Shown here piece after piece: positions 15,931-24,975 of a stretch of 64,000 nt of DNA. A program made the position numbers and the translations under genes. Numbering within the stretch: the first letter of the stretch is position 1; each line of letters opens with the position of its first letter. The notes below the pieces were generated by a model. That model was given only the letters and a program-made list of their open reading frames with translations. It ran no database searches and was not told where the DNA came from. The DNA comes from Corynebacterium poyangense (GTDB lineage: Bacteria > Actinomycetota > Actinomycetes > Mycobacteriales > Mycobacteriaceae), in contig NZ_CP046884.1 of the NCBI RefSeq assembly GCF_014522205.1, positions 248,001 through 312,000 on the forward strand, read 5' to 3'.

Positions 15931-17006
15931 TGCGATCCCGGGTTTCTGGTGTCGGACTTATAGCCGGACTCTGCCTCTTGCTGCTCTCCGGAATCGCGGC
16001 GGGGGCGGTGTGGGGAACCACTGATCTCCCCCTGACCTCGGTTTGGCGTGCCCTTTACCTTGGGCTCAGTGGACACGACTTGCATCCAGGCAGCGCAGAA
16101 ATCATTATCTGGCACATCCGCCTTCCCCGGCCAATCCTGGCTGCCGTCGTCGGAGCTGGACTGGGACTTGTCGGGGTAGCTGTCCAAGCACTCGTCAGAA
16201 ACCCCCTGGCAGATCCCTACCTCCTGGGAACCTCAGCCGGCGCGAGTCTAGGAACAACCTGTCTTCTAGTTTTTGGTGGCTCCGCCCTAGCCACAGCCAC
16301 CTCCTCAACACTAACCTTTAGCCTGCTCCCCGCCCTCGCCGCCTTCCTCGGTGCGCTCCTAGCGCTTATCCTCGTGTGGCTCTGCACCAGCGCTCTCGGA
16401 GGTTTTAATACCGTCGCCGCACCCGCCGGAGACCCACTCACCCTCATCCTCGCCGGGGTAGCTGTAGGACAACTTTTCTCTGCCGCCACGAGTTTCTTAG
16501 TCTTACGAACCGACCAGCAAGAACAAACCCGAAGTGTGCTCTATTGGCTCATGGGATCATTAGCGGGTGCAACGTGGCCGCAGATCCCCATTACTTTAGG
16601 GGTAACTCTCCTCGGCGGCATCATCTTGTTCGGATTAGCGAAGAAACTCAACGCCTTGCTTCTAGGTGATGAAACAGCGTTGGCAGTCGGGGTGCATCCG
16701 GGCTCGGTGAGAACATCGGTGTTCCTTGTTACCAGCCTGATGACCGGAGCCATTGTTGCCGTATCTGGAGCCATCGGCTTTGTTGGCCTCCTTATCCCAC
16801 ACCTCGGTCGGTTCTTAGTGGGCGCAAATCACCGAGTGCTCTTGCCTATATCTGCTGCGCTAGGAGCTACTCTCCTGGTGTGGGTTGACGTGCTCTGCCG
16901 GGTTGCCGCCCAGACGGTTGGGCAAGAACTTCCCATCAATGTCCTCACCGCGGTCTTAGGTGCACCTCTGTTACTGCTGCTACTCGCTAGGAAAAGGAAA
17001 CCATGA
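15930..17006 (+). CDS. FecCD-type permease of iron/siderophore ABC importer
   Basis: The 358-residue, roughly ten-helix membrane protein shows the FecCD/BtuC signatures: LPRPILAAVVGAGLGLVGVA and NPLADPYLLGTSAGASLG near the N terminus, a conserved ALAVGVHPG element, and GAIGFVGLLIPHLGRFLVG, the coupling region that contacts the ATPase. It probably works as a homodimer, since only one permease gene is present. Its ATG overlaps the stop of the lipoprotein gene and its end overlaps the ATPase start by 4 bases, so the three genes are a tightly coupled operon. Confidence 0.92.
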   Translation: MRSRVSGVGLIAGLCLLLLSGIAAGAVWGTTDLPLTSVWRALYLGLSGHDLHPGSAEIIIWHIRLPRPILAAVVGAGLGLVGVAVQALVRNPLADPYLLGTSAGASLGTTCLLVFGGSALATATSSTLTFSLLPALAAFLGALLALILVWLCTSALGGFNTVAAPAGDPLTLILAGVAVGQLFSAATSFLVLRTDQQEQTRSVLYWLMGSLAGATWPQIPITLGVTLLGGIILFGLAKKLNALLLGDETALAVGVHPGSVRTSVFLVTSLMTGAIVAVSGAIGFVGLLIPHLGRFLVGANHRVLLPISAALGATLLVWVDVLCRVAAQTVGQELPINVLTAVLGAPLLLLLLARKRKP

Positions 17007-17785
17007 CCAAGCACGAAGGAGATACCGGGGTTGACGTCCGTGAGGTATCGGTAAAATTTTCTGGCGGCGCTGGGGTAGCGGACGTTAGTCTTTATGCGGC
17101 GCCAGGTGCGGTAACCGGAATTATTGGGCCCAACGGTTCCGGGAAAACCACTCTCCTACGGGCCATGTATCGACACCTCAAGCTAGATCGCGGCACAGTT
17201 GTGGTAGCGGAGCAGGATATAGCGAGATTAAGAAGCTCCGCAATGGCGCGCCTTATTGCTGCTGTTCCTCAAGAACGCCACAGCGCCTTTGGGCTGCGAG
17301 TCTATGACATCGTGGCTATGGCACGGATACCGCATCACGGTTCCTTCGCGTCGGAAACCATAAAGGACAAAGAGATCATCACCTCTGCGTTACACACCGT
17401 AGGAATAGCAGATCTGCGCAACCGGGTTTTTGAGGAACTATCAGGTGGCGAGCGGCAGCGGGTGTTACTTGCCCGGGCGTTGGCTCAGCAAGCAGAGGTA
17501 TTGATTTTAGATGAGCCCACTAACCATCTAGATCTGCGCCACCAAGTTGATCTGGTTCGCATCATTCGGCAATGTCGCCAAACTACTGTGCTCAGTATCC
17601 ATGATCTCAACGTGGCTGTGGCACTGTGTGACTATTTGTATGTCCTTGACTCCGGACAGGTGGCCGCTCACGGCCGCCCTATAGAAGTGTTGACTCCAGA
17701 GCTCATTGAGCGAGTCTTTGGGGTCCGTGCGCATGTGTTGGGCGAGGAAGGCGGACAACGCACCATTGCTCTTAAGTATTCGTAG
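17003..17785 (+). CDS. ATPase of iron/siderophore ABC importer
   Basis: The 260-residue FepC/FhuC-like ATPase has all motifs intact: Walker A GPNGSGKTTLL, Q-loop region VPQERHSAFGL, signature LSGGERQRVLLARAL, Walker B VLILDEPTNHLD and switch His in SIHDLNVAV. It powers the permease encoded just upstream. The gene ends 18 bases before the end of a convergent biosynthetic gene, leaving little room for a terminator on either strand. Confidence 0.92.
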   Translation: MTKHEGDTGVDVREVSVKFSGGAGVADVSLYAAPGAVTGIIGPNGSGKTTLLRAMYRHLKLDRGTVVVAEQDIARLRSSAMARLIAAVPQERHSAFGLRVYDIVAMARIPHHGSFASETIKDKEIITSALHTVGIADLRNRVFEELSGGERQRVLLARALAQQAEVLILDEPTNHLDLRHQVDLVRIIRQCRQTTVLSIHDLNVAVALCDYLYVLDSGQVAAHGRPIEVLTPELIERVFGVRAHVLGEEGGQRTIALKYS

Positions 17786-17803
17786 CCGTCTTGAGTTCCT
17801 CAT

Positions 17804-20800
17804 CTAATCTGACGGGGTATCTATGGCATCAAGTCGGACTTCCCAGGGATTCTTGCGAGGATCCACAATAAGATTTTTTGCCAGCGGGATCTGGTGAGAA
17901 GCACTTTCTAAAATATGCATCAAATAGCCTCCGGTATTGGGGATGGCTAAGAAATCTCCAACCTGAACACCCTGGGGAAACCGCAGAGCACGTTTAAAGA
18001 TCAACTCATCTTCAATGCAGTACGCCCCTACCATAAAACCCTCTACCGCAGCGGTGGGAGCAGGTGTTTTCTGGTGACGAATAAGTATCGGGTCAACCAG
18101 GAAGTCTGCCGAGGTAGAACGACACTGAGTACGGTTCATTCCGACGCCGATGAGCGGAACACCGTCGGAACGGTGCTTGAGAAACATCACTTCAGCGATA
18201 GTGAGGCCGCAGCCATCGAGCAGGCTACGCCCCGGTTCAAGGTGAAGACGTAGATTCAGTTGGTTTAACCATTGGGCAATGGTGTGAGCGTGATAGCGAC
18301 CATGAGGTGGACGATAGCTAAGAATCTCCTGGAGCCACTGGCCACGCACGGGCTGTTGATAGTAGGGATAGGTTTCGGTGAGGATTTCACCCTTCCACGT
18401 AAACGGTGCAATATGCCGTTGTGCCATGGCCTGTTGAGCCTGAAGCCAATGCTGCCATTGATGCTGGTTTTCTAGATAACACATCGGGGCACCTCCACCG
18501 ATGTCAATAAACTCCAGGGCGGAAGAATCAACGCCTGGATCAGTGATGATATCTAGGCATTCAAGTATGGCGACGGCACGATCCTGGGCCGCATAGCCGT
18601 GGAGATGAACATGGAAGCCACAGAGCTGTAGTTCTGGGGCTAGGGGAGCAGCAAGTTGGCGACGCCATACGGTACTGCGCTCTCCAAAGCGGGTTGGCGG
18701 CACCTTCTGCGGAGAAACGGCCACCCTCGGAGCGATCCTTGCTGGCACCCCTAGGCTTCGTGCGGTATCGGCAATGCGGTGGAGCTCGCTGGTTGAATCC
18801 ACTGAAATTGCGCATGCGTTGGATATTGCTAGATGTAACAGCTCGTGAGTTTTAATAGCTGCGCTAACAATAATCCGTTCGCCGGGAACACCCACGCGAA
18901 GGACTTGCTCTAGTTCTCGGAGGCTGGCGACGTCAATGCCATGTCCGCTTCGGAGAGCTTCTTCAACTAGGCCCAGCGCTTTGTTGGCTTTACGGGCAAA
19001 AAACACGCGAACATCTATACCTAGCTCAGCGCCGGCACGCTGGAATTCTGCGGCGTTGATGCTCAGCGGGGCTGGATTAATGAGGTTAACTGGGGACCCA
19101 TATTCTTCGATGAGACGGGAACACAACTCTCCGGCGTCGGGGATCTTCCTCATCCACTCCGCTAACCGCGGCTCAAGGGGTGGAATCCCCTCCACCTGAT
19201 ATTGTTGCACCCACGTTGGGGAGTCAGCGGAGCTGAGATTGCGTTTCTGCTCAGCCCGGGTAAACACGGCTTTCGACCATCGGGGAATAACTTGGTGCAA
19301 CGTGCGCGAGAGGGTGTCATTGCCCAAGATATACAGTTCCGTCGCCCGTCCAATCACCGCTAGAGATTCCGCGCCGGGGAGACTGCCGTCATCATTGGTG
19401 ATGAGTGCGGAGGTGGCTGAGTCCACCTGGGCTAAACCCACCTCGCAGAGCTGGTGCTCAAGGGTGCCGGGATTGACTCCCGGAGGAGCAATCACTGCGT
19501 CGATGATCCCATCAACCGGCAACGAGGAGACGTCGAACTCTTCGGAAAGGAGTTCGTCTGCTCGCCCCAAGAACGAACACTGGATAATCCCAACGTCAAT
19601 CAGTGCCAAGATTTTCTTAGCGCTATCTAGTGGGGGGCCAAACGCTAATGGCTCTAATTCCCTTGCATAGTCTTTTAGCCCCGCGAGCAGGTGGTGCTGG
19701 GTGGGAAGATCTCCGGCGTGAATCGATCTTATGCGGGCTACCCACTGAATCACCGCGGGGTAGACCTCGCGCCAGCTTAAGCCGCGCAGCCATTGGACGG
19801 TAGGAGGCGCGGTGCCTTCAGCAACGGCAATAGATAGTCGAAATTGCTCTTCCGCAGTAGCAGGCCACGGGGATGGTGTGTGTCCTGTCCTTGCGCCTAG
19901 TTGTTGCGCAGTGTTTTCAATAATGTCAATGACCTGGCTGAAGTCATGCGCCTGAGAGACCTGGAATTGTGCCTCGGACATAATATCTTCGCGATCAAGA
20001 CGCGCCCATGAGCTATTGACGTCGGCTTTTACTTCCATCAATCGGTCATGGCGGCTACACGGGATCAAAGAGGCGGGTTCATTCCCACTGGCTTGGTAGC
20101 GCAGGGTGTTATCTGGTTGGGGAATAAACTTCCCGCCGCGACCTTCGGTTAATGACAACGCTACGTCAATAAAACTCAAGGCAGCACCGCGTACTGCTAG
20201 GTGCGAATGAGGTTCGACGCAGGCATAGGTGTTTTGGTCATGGGCGGTCCCCAACAGTGGGATGGGGCCGTGATAGCTAGCCGCTAGCGCGCCAGGCCAG
20301 GTGTCCGCGTGGCCGGTGCATAACAAAACCTCATCAAAAGCTGCGGTGATGGTGTGATCGGAAGTTTCTAAAGTCCAGGTGTTGTCTTCTCTAGAGTGGT
20401 GAACAGAGGCAATACGGTGGGGATGGAAAACCAGCGTCGATCCCGACGGCAATGTCTTGTCGAGCCTCATCCAGGAGTCTCGCAGGAAAGCGCCCACCAG
20501 ATAGCGAGGTGGGAAAGGATCCGAAGGTGAATCAATCTCCGGGTGATGGGTCTTTCGCCACTGGTCAAAGCTAGAAAGCCGGGACTGTATCACGCTGGAG
20601 ATGACGTTGAGGCGCCAGCTCTGGGGTTGCGCTACGCGGTACGCCCCTCGTGCGCCTATCGCCCACTGATGGGGAGCATCGGGGGAGGGTAAACCGGGGT
20701 CAAAAACCTCGATCTTCACCGGCACTCCGCGCTCATAGGATTGTTGGGTGGCTTCTTCTGCTGCCCATAATCCGCGCGGTCCAGCTCCCACAATGGCAAT

Positions 20801-20815
20801 ACGAATAGCCGACAT
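17804..20815 (-). CDS. Fusion of FAD/NAD(P)-binding protein and ornithine/DAP-decarboxylase-fold PLP enzyme (Y4yA-like)
   Basis: The chosen ATG at 20815 (overlapping the SbnA-like stop as TAATG, with GGGAG 5 bases upstream) gives 1003 residues. The N-terminal half (about 1-500) is a flavoprotein-like module with dinucleotide motif IVGAGPRGLWAA (8-19) and a second segment LLCTGHADTWPGAL, as in FAD-NAD(P)-binding proteins related to amino-acid N-hydroxylases. The C-terminal half (about 545-960) is a type III-fold PLP decarboxylase: FFARKANKAL places the cofactor Lys at 609, followed by FHVHLHGY, IDIGGGAPM and LEPGRSLLDGCG. It resembles PLP enzymes called Y4yA-like. Combined with an SbnA-like enzyme it suggests assembly of a small amino-acid-derived metallophore. 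The reaction is not known to me. Confidence 0.78.
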   Translation of the reverse strand: MSAIRIAIVGAGPRGLWAAEEATQQSYERGVPVKIEVFDPGLPSPDAPHQWAIGARGAYRVAQPQSWRLNVISSVIQSRLSSFDQWRKTHHPEIDSPSDPFPPRYLVGAFLRDSWMRLDKTLPSGSTLVFHPHRIASVHHSREDNTWTLETSDHTITAAFDEVLLCTGHADTWPGALAASYHGPIPLLGTAHDQNTYACVEPHSHLAVRGAALSFIDVALSLTEGRGGKFIPQPDNTLRYQASGNEPASLIPCSRHDRLMEVKADVNSSWARLDREDIMSEAQFQVSQAHDFSQVIDIIENTAQQLGARTGHTPSPWPATAEEQFRLSIAVAEGTAPPTVQWLRGLSWREVYPAVIQWVARIRSIHAGDLPTQHHLLAGLKDYARELEPLAFGPPLDSAKKILALIDVGIIQCSFLGRADELLSEEFDVSSLPVDGIIDAVIAPPGVNPGTLEHQLCEVGLAQVDSATSALITNDDGSLPGAESLAVIGRATELYILGNDTLSRTLHQVIPRWSKAVFTRAEQKRNLSSADSPTWVQQYQVEGIPPLEPRLAEWMRKIPDAGELCSRLIEEYGSPVNLINPAPLSINAAEFQRAGAELGIDVRVFFARKANKALGLVEEALRSGHGIDVASLRELEQVLRVGVPGERIIVSAAIKTHELLHLAISNACAISVDSTSELHRIADTARSLGVPARIAPRVAVSPQKVPPTRFGERSTVWRRQLAAPLAPELQLCGFHVHLHGYAAQDRAVAILECLDIITDPGVDSSALEFIDIGGGAPMCYLENQHQWQHWLQAQQAMAQRHIAPFTWKGEILTETYPYYQQPVRGQWLQEILSYRPPHGRYHAHTIAQWLNQLNLRLHLEPGRSLLDGCGLTIAEVMFLKHRSDGVPLIGVGMNRTQCRSTSADFLVDPILIRHQKTPAPTAAVEGFMVGAYCIEDELIFKRALRFPQGVQVGDFLAIPNTGGYLMHILESASHQIPLAKNLIVDPRKNPWEVRLDAIDTPSD

Positions 20816-21843
20816 TAGTGCTCCCATTTTTCCATTAGCTTCTCTAGGTCCTCGACGCTGGCGCCAAGATGATGTTCAACCCAGGCGTCATCAAAAATAG
20901 TGTCCATATAGGGTGTTCCTCCATCGTGGAAAATAGCTACCACCTGCTCTTGTTCTTGAAAGTGGGAGCGGTCTTCGAGGATCGCTGCGGTCACTGCTCC
21001 TGCTGAAGCTCCTACCACTATTCCTTCCTTTCGAGCCAGGAATCGGGCACCAGCGACGGAGTAGATGTCAGGGATTCTTTGGAGAGTATCTGGGGTCACG
21101 AATCTGGATAACTCAGGGGTAACTCCGGCACCAAAACCGGGAAGATGTCGTTGTCCCCGGCAGCCACCATAGAGGACAGAGCCCTCGGCATCTACCGCAA
21201 CAACCTTGGTTTTTGCTTGGGCTTGCTCAAGTCTGCGTCGGCACCCTCCGAGAGTCCCGGTGGTGCTGATAGCCACGTAGAGTGCGTCTGGGGTAGTTCC
21301 TAAGGAAGAAAGGATCTCAGACATTGTGCCTGAGGCGTGAGCCTCAAAGGCGGCTTGGTTGCCATATTGATCCATTGTGACGGCGCCAGGTATGGCTGCC
21401 AATAGTTCGGCGACTTTAGCTCGACGTGCAGCTAGACGGTCAAACTCTGGATCTGGCTGGGTAGCCACCTGGTGAATGTGGGCACCTAGAGCGGAAAGGT
21501 ATTTCAAGGTTGTCGTATTGATCCGATCATCAACGACGCAATGGAATTCCCATCCGCCGAGGAGAGCTTCCCGGGCAAGGGCGATGCCGAGGTTTCCGGA
21601 ACTTGATTCCACGATGGGCGTGCCGGGATGAAGTATCCCGTTTTCTTGGGCGTTTTTGATGAGTGCGGCGGCGGTTCTATCTTTTGCGCTACCGCCAGGA
21701 TTGAAATATTCCAGTTTTGCGTAGAGCGATACACCGTGAGCTAAGGGGATGCGCTGAAGTTTGACGAGAGGGGTATGTCCGATAGTTGCCGATATATTTT
21801 CTGCAAGGTCCGCCATAAGGGGAGAAGGCATAAGCATCATCAT
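20815..21843 (-). CDS. SbnA-like PLP enzyme (cysteine synthase family)
   Basis: The 342-residue fold type II PLP enzyme has the PLP Lys in NPGGSAKDR, and the phosphate/substrate loop ESSSGNLGIALA reads SSGNLG rather than the TSGNTG of cysteine synthases. STTGTLGGC and GASAGAV complete the cofactor site. The SSGNLG variant is what I associate with SbnA, which makes N-(1-amino-1-carboxyethyl)-glutamate from phosphoserine and glutamate, the first step to 2,3-diaminopropionate in staphyloferrin B. No separate SbnB dehydrogenase follows; instead the next gene has an FAD/NAD(P)-binding half. Several ATGs sit at the start (21843 is the first); the true one is uncertain. Confidence 0.8.
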   Translation of the reverse strand: MMMLMPSPLMADLAENISATIGHTPLVKLQRIPLAHGVSLYAKLEYFNPGGSAKDRTAAALIKNAQENGILHPGTPIVESSSGNLGIALAREALLGGWEFHCVVDDRINTTTLKYLSALGAHIHQVATQPDPEFDRLAARRAKVAELLAAIPGAVTMDQYGNQAAFEAHASGTMSEILSSLGTTPDALYVAISTTGTLGGCRRRLEQAQAKTKVVAVDAEGSVLYGGCRGQRHLPGFGAGVTPELSRFVTPDTLQRIPDIYSVAGARFLARKEGIVVGASAGAVTAAILEDRSHFQEQEQVVAIFHDGGTPYMDTIFDDAWVEHHLGASVEDLEKLMEKWEH

Positions 21844-21871
21844 AGGTTAAGAGTTAAAAGAATGCTTATAA

Positions 21872-21890
21872 GTACAGGTTAAGCTAAAAT
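21872..21890 (-). promoter_or_regulatory. Possible DtxR-type iron box upstream of the SbnA-like operon
   Basis: On the minus strand ATTTTAGCTTAACCTGTAC agrees with the right two-thirds of the DtxR consensus (TTAGGTTAGCCTAACCTAA), about 12 of 19 positions, with a poor left end. It lies about 30-45 bases before the first ATG. The match is suggestive only; it would fit iron-controlled expression. Confidence 0.3.
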
Positions 21891-22065
21891 TCTGAAGTCC
21901 AAGAAGGGGTTTCTTGGGGTTTTAAGGCTAGGAAGCCACGTTTTCTATGGTGCCCCATAGGAAAAATTCACGAAGGGGAGTAGCAGAGGGAAACCGGGTT
22001 TTTAGTATCTCGCTGAGAACAGGGGGAGAAGTCACCTAGCGCAATGTCAATTTTGTTTTAGAATC

Positions 22066-22581
22066 TTGGCAAATTCTATGGTTTTGATTCTTGGTGGAAT
22101 TGTCGCCATTTTGGTTATTGCCGTCGGGATATTGGCTGCGATTTTGTCAACCAAAAATAATTCTTCGTATGATTCTGCCGCTTCTGCACGCAGTAGCGAA
22201 GTCACCAGTTCAACGTCGAAAGTGACGACTAGTAGTGAAAGTTCCTCCGTTCCGGAGCCTACTACTGCTCGGGTGACTGTTACCGAAACTGAACGGGTGG
22301 AAGAACCGCAAGAAGCTCAATTGCAGATTCCTCCGCGTGGTAATCACTCCAACATTATGGTGTGGATCGGCGCGTATAACCGAGAGGCTGGTGCTAATAA
22401 GGTTGCGCAGGATAACCCGGGGACCACGGTTATTCCTGGAGGTAATTTTTCGCCCGGACAATGTAATGCGAACTACTGTGTGGGATACCTCGTCAGCGAC
22501 GCCGGCACTGCGTCGAATTTTTGCCAGCAGCTCACAAGCCAGGGAACCGATTGCGTCATCTCGCATCTCAACGCCGGATAG
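22066..22581 (+). CDS. Membrane-anchored hypothetical protein with Ser/Thr-rich linker
   Basis: The 171-residue product has an N-terminal transmembrane anchor (VLILGGIVAILVIAVGILAA), a Ser/Thr/Glu-rich spacer (about residues 30-90) and a small extracytoplasmic C-terminal domain. That domain has two Cys pairs (GQCNANYC and NFCQQLTSQGTDC) that could form disulfides. The fold resembles a SPOR-like repeat (IGAYNREAGANKVAQDN, then DAGTASNFCQQL), but I am not certain. The start is TTG 22066 or ATG 22078. It ends before a bidirectional terminator shared with the tRNA-Ser gene. Confidence 0.65.
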   Translation: MANSMVLILGGIVAILVIAVGILAAILSTKNNSSYDSAASARSSEVTSSTSKVTTSSESSSVPEPTTARVTVTETERVEEPQEAQLQIPPRGNHSNIMVWIGAYNREAGANKVAQDNPGTTVIPGGNFSPGQCNANYCVGYLVSDAGTASNFCQQLTSQGTDCVISHLNAG

Positions 22582-22611
22582 ATTGCAGATCCGAAACTCC
22601 TGCTAAAAAAT

Positions 22612-22641
22612 AAAGTCCCCACTCCAGAGGTGGGGACTTTT
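22612..22641. terminator. Bidirectional Rho-independent terminator
   Basis: An 11-bp perfect stem (AAAGTCCCCAC / GTGGGGACTTT) with a 7-base loop, flanked by T-runs in both directions. It would end the membrane protein gene on the plus strand and the tRNA-Ser transcript on the minus strand. Confidence 0.85.
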
Positions 22642-22645
22642 CCGA

Positions 22646-22734
22646 TGGCGGAGGATGTGGGATTTGAACCCACGAGGGGCGTGAACCCCGCACGCGTTCC
22701 AGGCGTGTGACATAGGCCGCTAGTCGAATCCTCC
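22646..22734 (-). tRNA. tRNA-Ser (anticodon GGA)
   Basis: The minus strand gives an 89-nt tRNA including an encoded CCA end. The acceptor arms GGAGGAT and ATCCTCC pair perfectly, the T arm is GTGGGTTCAAATCCCAC, and the anticodon loop CTGGAAC carries GGA, reading UCC/UCU serine codons. The long variable arm (GCGGGGTTCACGCCCC region) is as expected for a serine tRNA. Confidence 0.95.
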
Positions 22735-22937
22735 TGTCGCGCAACAGCATTCACCGCTGCGTACTCATGAGAGGGTACACAGTATGTCATGCTCCTCGCA
22801 AATTAGCCGGTCAACCCCAACCGAGGCGGGAGTTGGCAGGAAGGTAGCGAAGATCGTGTGCCTAAAAATAGTGGAAAATAGGCGTGCCGGGAGAGAAGTT
22901 TTGGTGGAGGCGCCGAAGACGGGTAAGGTAGCGGACA

Positions 22938-23029
22938 GGATCTCGCGCGGCGTGTATCTTGTGAACTCCCCCAGGGCAGGAATGCAGCAAGGGTCAACGA
23001 GCTCTACCGGGTGCGCGAGGTCCCCTTTT
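22938..23029 (+). ncRNA. ffs: Signal recognition particle RNA (small bacterial 4.5S type)
   Basis: The conserved SRP core is evident: CCCCCAGGGCAGGAATGCAG followed by CAAGGGTCAACGAGCTCT contains the GNAR-type tetraloop hairpin and symmetric internal loop bound by Ffh. The ends GGATCTCGCGC (22938-22948) and GCGCGAGGTCC (23013-23023) pair over 11 bases with one G-U. A T-run at 23026-23030 serves as terminator. The RNA lacks an Alu domain, as in most Gram-negative and actinobacterial SRPs. Confidence 0.92.
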
Positions 23030-23095
23030 TGGGTCTAGGGGTCTATGGTTGTAGTGAGCAATCAAAATGAGGAACCGTCCGGAAGGTGCCCCTGA

Positions 23096-24367
23096 ATGTC
23101 ACTACGTGATCTGACCCCAGAGCAGCTCAAAGATTTAGCTGCTGATGTTCGCTCCCACTATCAGGAGCTCAAAGCTAAAAACTTGAACTTAGATTTAACC
23201 CGTGGCAAGCCTTCTTCTGAGCAACTTGATTTTGCTCAATCTCTCCTGTCGCTCCCGGGAGAGGATGACTATTTAGCAGCCGACGGCACTGATTGTCGGA
23301 ATTACGGAAACTTAAAAGGAATAACAGACATCCGTTCCCTCTGGGCGGAGCTTCTGGGAGTTCCCGTTGAACTGGTGTATGCGCAGGATTCTTCCAGCCT
23401 GAATATCATGTTTGACCTTATTTCCTGGTCCTTCCTCTTCGGTAATAATGACTCCACTCGCCCGTGGAAAGATGAGGAGAAAGTCCGCTGGATTTGCCCG
23501 GTCCCTGGGTATGATCGCCACTTCACCATCACCGAAACCCTTGGGGTAGAGATGGTCACTGTTCCCATGACTAAGGACGGCCCAGACATGGAGGCGGTCC
23601 GGGAACTAGCTCTTGACCCCCAGGTCAAAGGAATGTGGTGCGTGCCGGTTTTCGGCAACCCCACCGGAATCACCTTCTCTGAGCAGGTGTGCCGGGAATT
23701 AGCCAGCATGGAAACCGGTGCCGAAGACTTCCGGATTGTGTGGGACAACGCCTATGCTGTTCACACTCTGACCGACACCTTCCCGCCGATTTATAACGTC
23801 ATCCGGATGGCGGAGGAAGCCGGTAACCCCAACCGCTTTTGGTGCATGTCCTCCACGTCGAAAATTACCTTCGCCGGAGCTGGGGTGGCGTTTTTTGCCT
23901 CCTCGCCGGAGAACCTGGCCTGGTACTCCAGCCTCGCCGGAGTCCGAGGAATTGGCCCCAATAAGATCAATCAATTAGCCCACGCCCGATATTTTGGCAG
24001 TGCGGATGGGGTCCGCGCCGTCATGCTTAAACACGCCGGGTCTCTGGCTCCGAAGTTTGAGCGGGTTCTGCAAATCTTGGATGATCGCCTAGGAGAATAT
24101 GAGTTTGCGACCTGGACCAAACCGGAGGGTGGATACTTCATCTCTCTGGATGTTCTCGACGGCACTGCGGCTCGTACTGTCCAGCTAGCGAAAGACGCCG
24201 GCATTGCGCTAACCGGGGCGGGTTCTTCTTTCCCGTTGCACCATGATCCGCATGACCGGAATATCCGGCTGGCACCATCTTTGCCCCCGGAGGAGGAAAT
24301 CGCCACCGCTATGGATGGCGTGGCTACCTGTGCCTTGCTTGCCGCTGTAGAAAAACTCGGAGCTTAG
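23096..24367 (+). CDS. aspT: Aspartate aminotransferase (AspT, class I fold)
   Basis: The 423-residue fold type I PLP aminotransferase includes NLDLTRGKPSSEQLDF near the start, VFGNPTGITFSEQ, WDNAYAVHTL and MSSTSKITFAGAG, where the Lys of SSTSKIT is the PLP Lys. It matches the AspT-type enzyme found just upstream of dnaX in Corynebacterium glutamicum, which makes aspartate from oxaloacetate and feeds the lysine/threonine branch whose first two genes (lysC-asd) lie 20 kb downstream here. ATG start with GGAAGGTG upstream. The length is normal and there is no sign of damage. Confidence 0.85.
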   Translation: MSLRDLTPEQLKDLAADVRSHYQELKAKNLNLDLTRGKPSSEQLDFAQSLLSLPGEDDYLAADGTDCRNYGNLKGITDIRSLWAELLGVPVELVYAQDSSSLNIMFDLISWSFLFGNNDSTRPWKDEEKVRWICPVPGYDRHFTITETLGVEMVTVPMTKDGPDMEAVRELALDPQVKGMWCVPVFGNPTGITFSEQVCRELASMETGAEDFRIVWDNAYAVHTLTDTFPPIYNVIRMAEEAGNPNRFWCMSSTSKITFAGAGVAFFASSPENLAWYSSLAGVRGIGPNKINQLAHARYFGSADGVRAVMLKHAGSLAPKFERVLQILDDRLGEYEFATWTKPEGGYFISLDVLDGTAARTVQLAKDAGIALTGAGSSFPLHHDPHDRNIRLAPSLPPEEEIATAMDGVATCALLAAVEKLGA

Positions 24368-24375
24368 TTGTAGCC

Positions 24376-24975
24376 ATGGATCTTGAAGCCACGACATACT
24401 GGATCAACAGTTTGTTCCCGGCCGAATTATCCATCGGTGAGGTCGCCGGTTTTCAGCTGGCTGTTGGTGATCTTGGGCAACAGCAATTTGTGGCTTGTAC
24501 CAGGAACTTCGCAGAGGTGAACACTGGTTTGGTAGCCACCGACGGCCCTCATTCCGGCACTCCGGTGCGCAGCGAAATCTTTACCCTTGCTCGGCTCAAC
24601 GGGGCCACCGGTTCTGGGACCACAGATTCGTCAACGATGCCTCCTGAGGAGCTCATTGTAGAGCCGCTGACCCAAACCGCCGTGATGTTGCGTCGTGCCC
24701 AAGAACACCGCACCCCCATTCCGGCACAACCTGGGCAGCTTCTTCCGGAGCCGGTCGATGTTCCGGGCTGCACAGTCCGGCATGTTCTTTTAGCCGTGCC
24801 CTATGTGTGGGGGCCTCAGATTCCGCAGCTGGTAGAAAAGGATCGCTTAACGGTGATGCTGCAGCTAATCATGCTGACGGACGCAGAAGCACAATACGCT
24901 CGCACCTATGGTGTTGGCGAGTTGCAAACAGAGCTGCAACATTCTGGCGTTGATCTTTTGGACTGGACACGATGA
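24376..24975 (+). CDS. Suppressor-of-fused (SUFU) domain-like protein
   Basis: The 199-residue soluble protein ends with a pattern typical of bacterial SUFU-like domains: VLLAVPYVWGPQIPQL, then LIMLTDAEAQYARTYGVGEL and VDLLDWTR. The middle contains an acidic, Ser/Thr-rich insertion. Bacterial SUFU-like proteins have no defined function, although some act as immunity proteins; here it sits in a conserved housekeeping position between aspT and a DUF421 gene, overlapping the latter by 4 bases. The domain call is from motif resemblance. Confidence 0.6.
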   Translation: MDLEATTYWINSLFPAELSIGEVAGFQLAVGDLGQQQFVACTRNFAEVNTGLVATDGPHSGTPVRSEIFTLARLNGATGSGTTDSSTMPPEELIVEPLTQTAVMLRRAQEHRTPIPAQPGQLLPEPVDVPGCTVRHVLLAVPYVWGPQIPQLVEKDRLTVMLQLIMLTDAEAQYARTYGVGELQTELQHSGVDLLDWTR

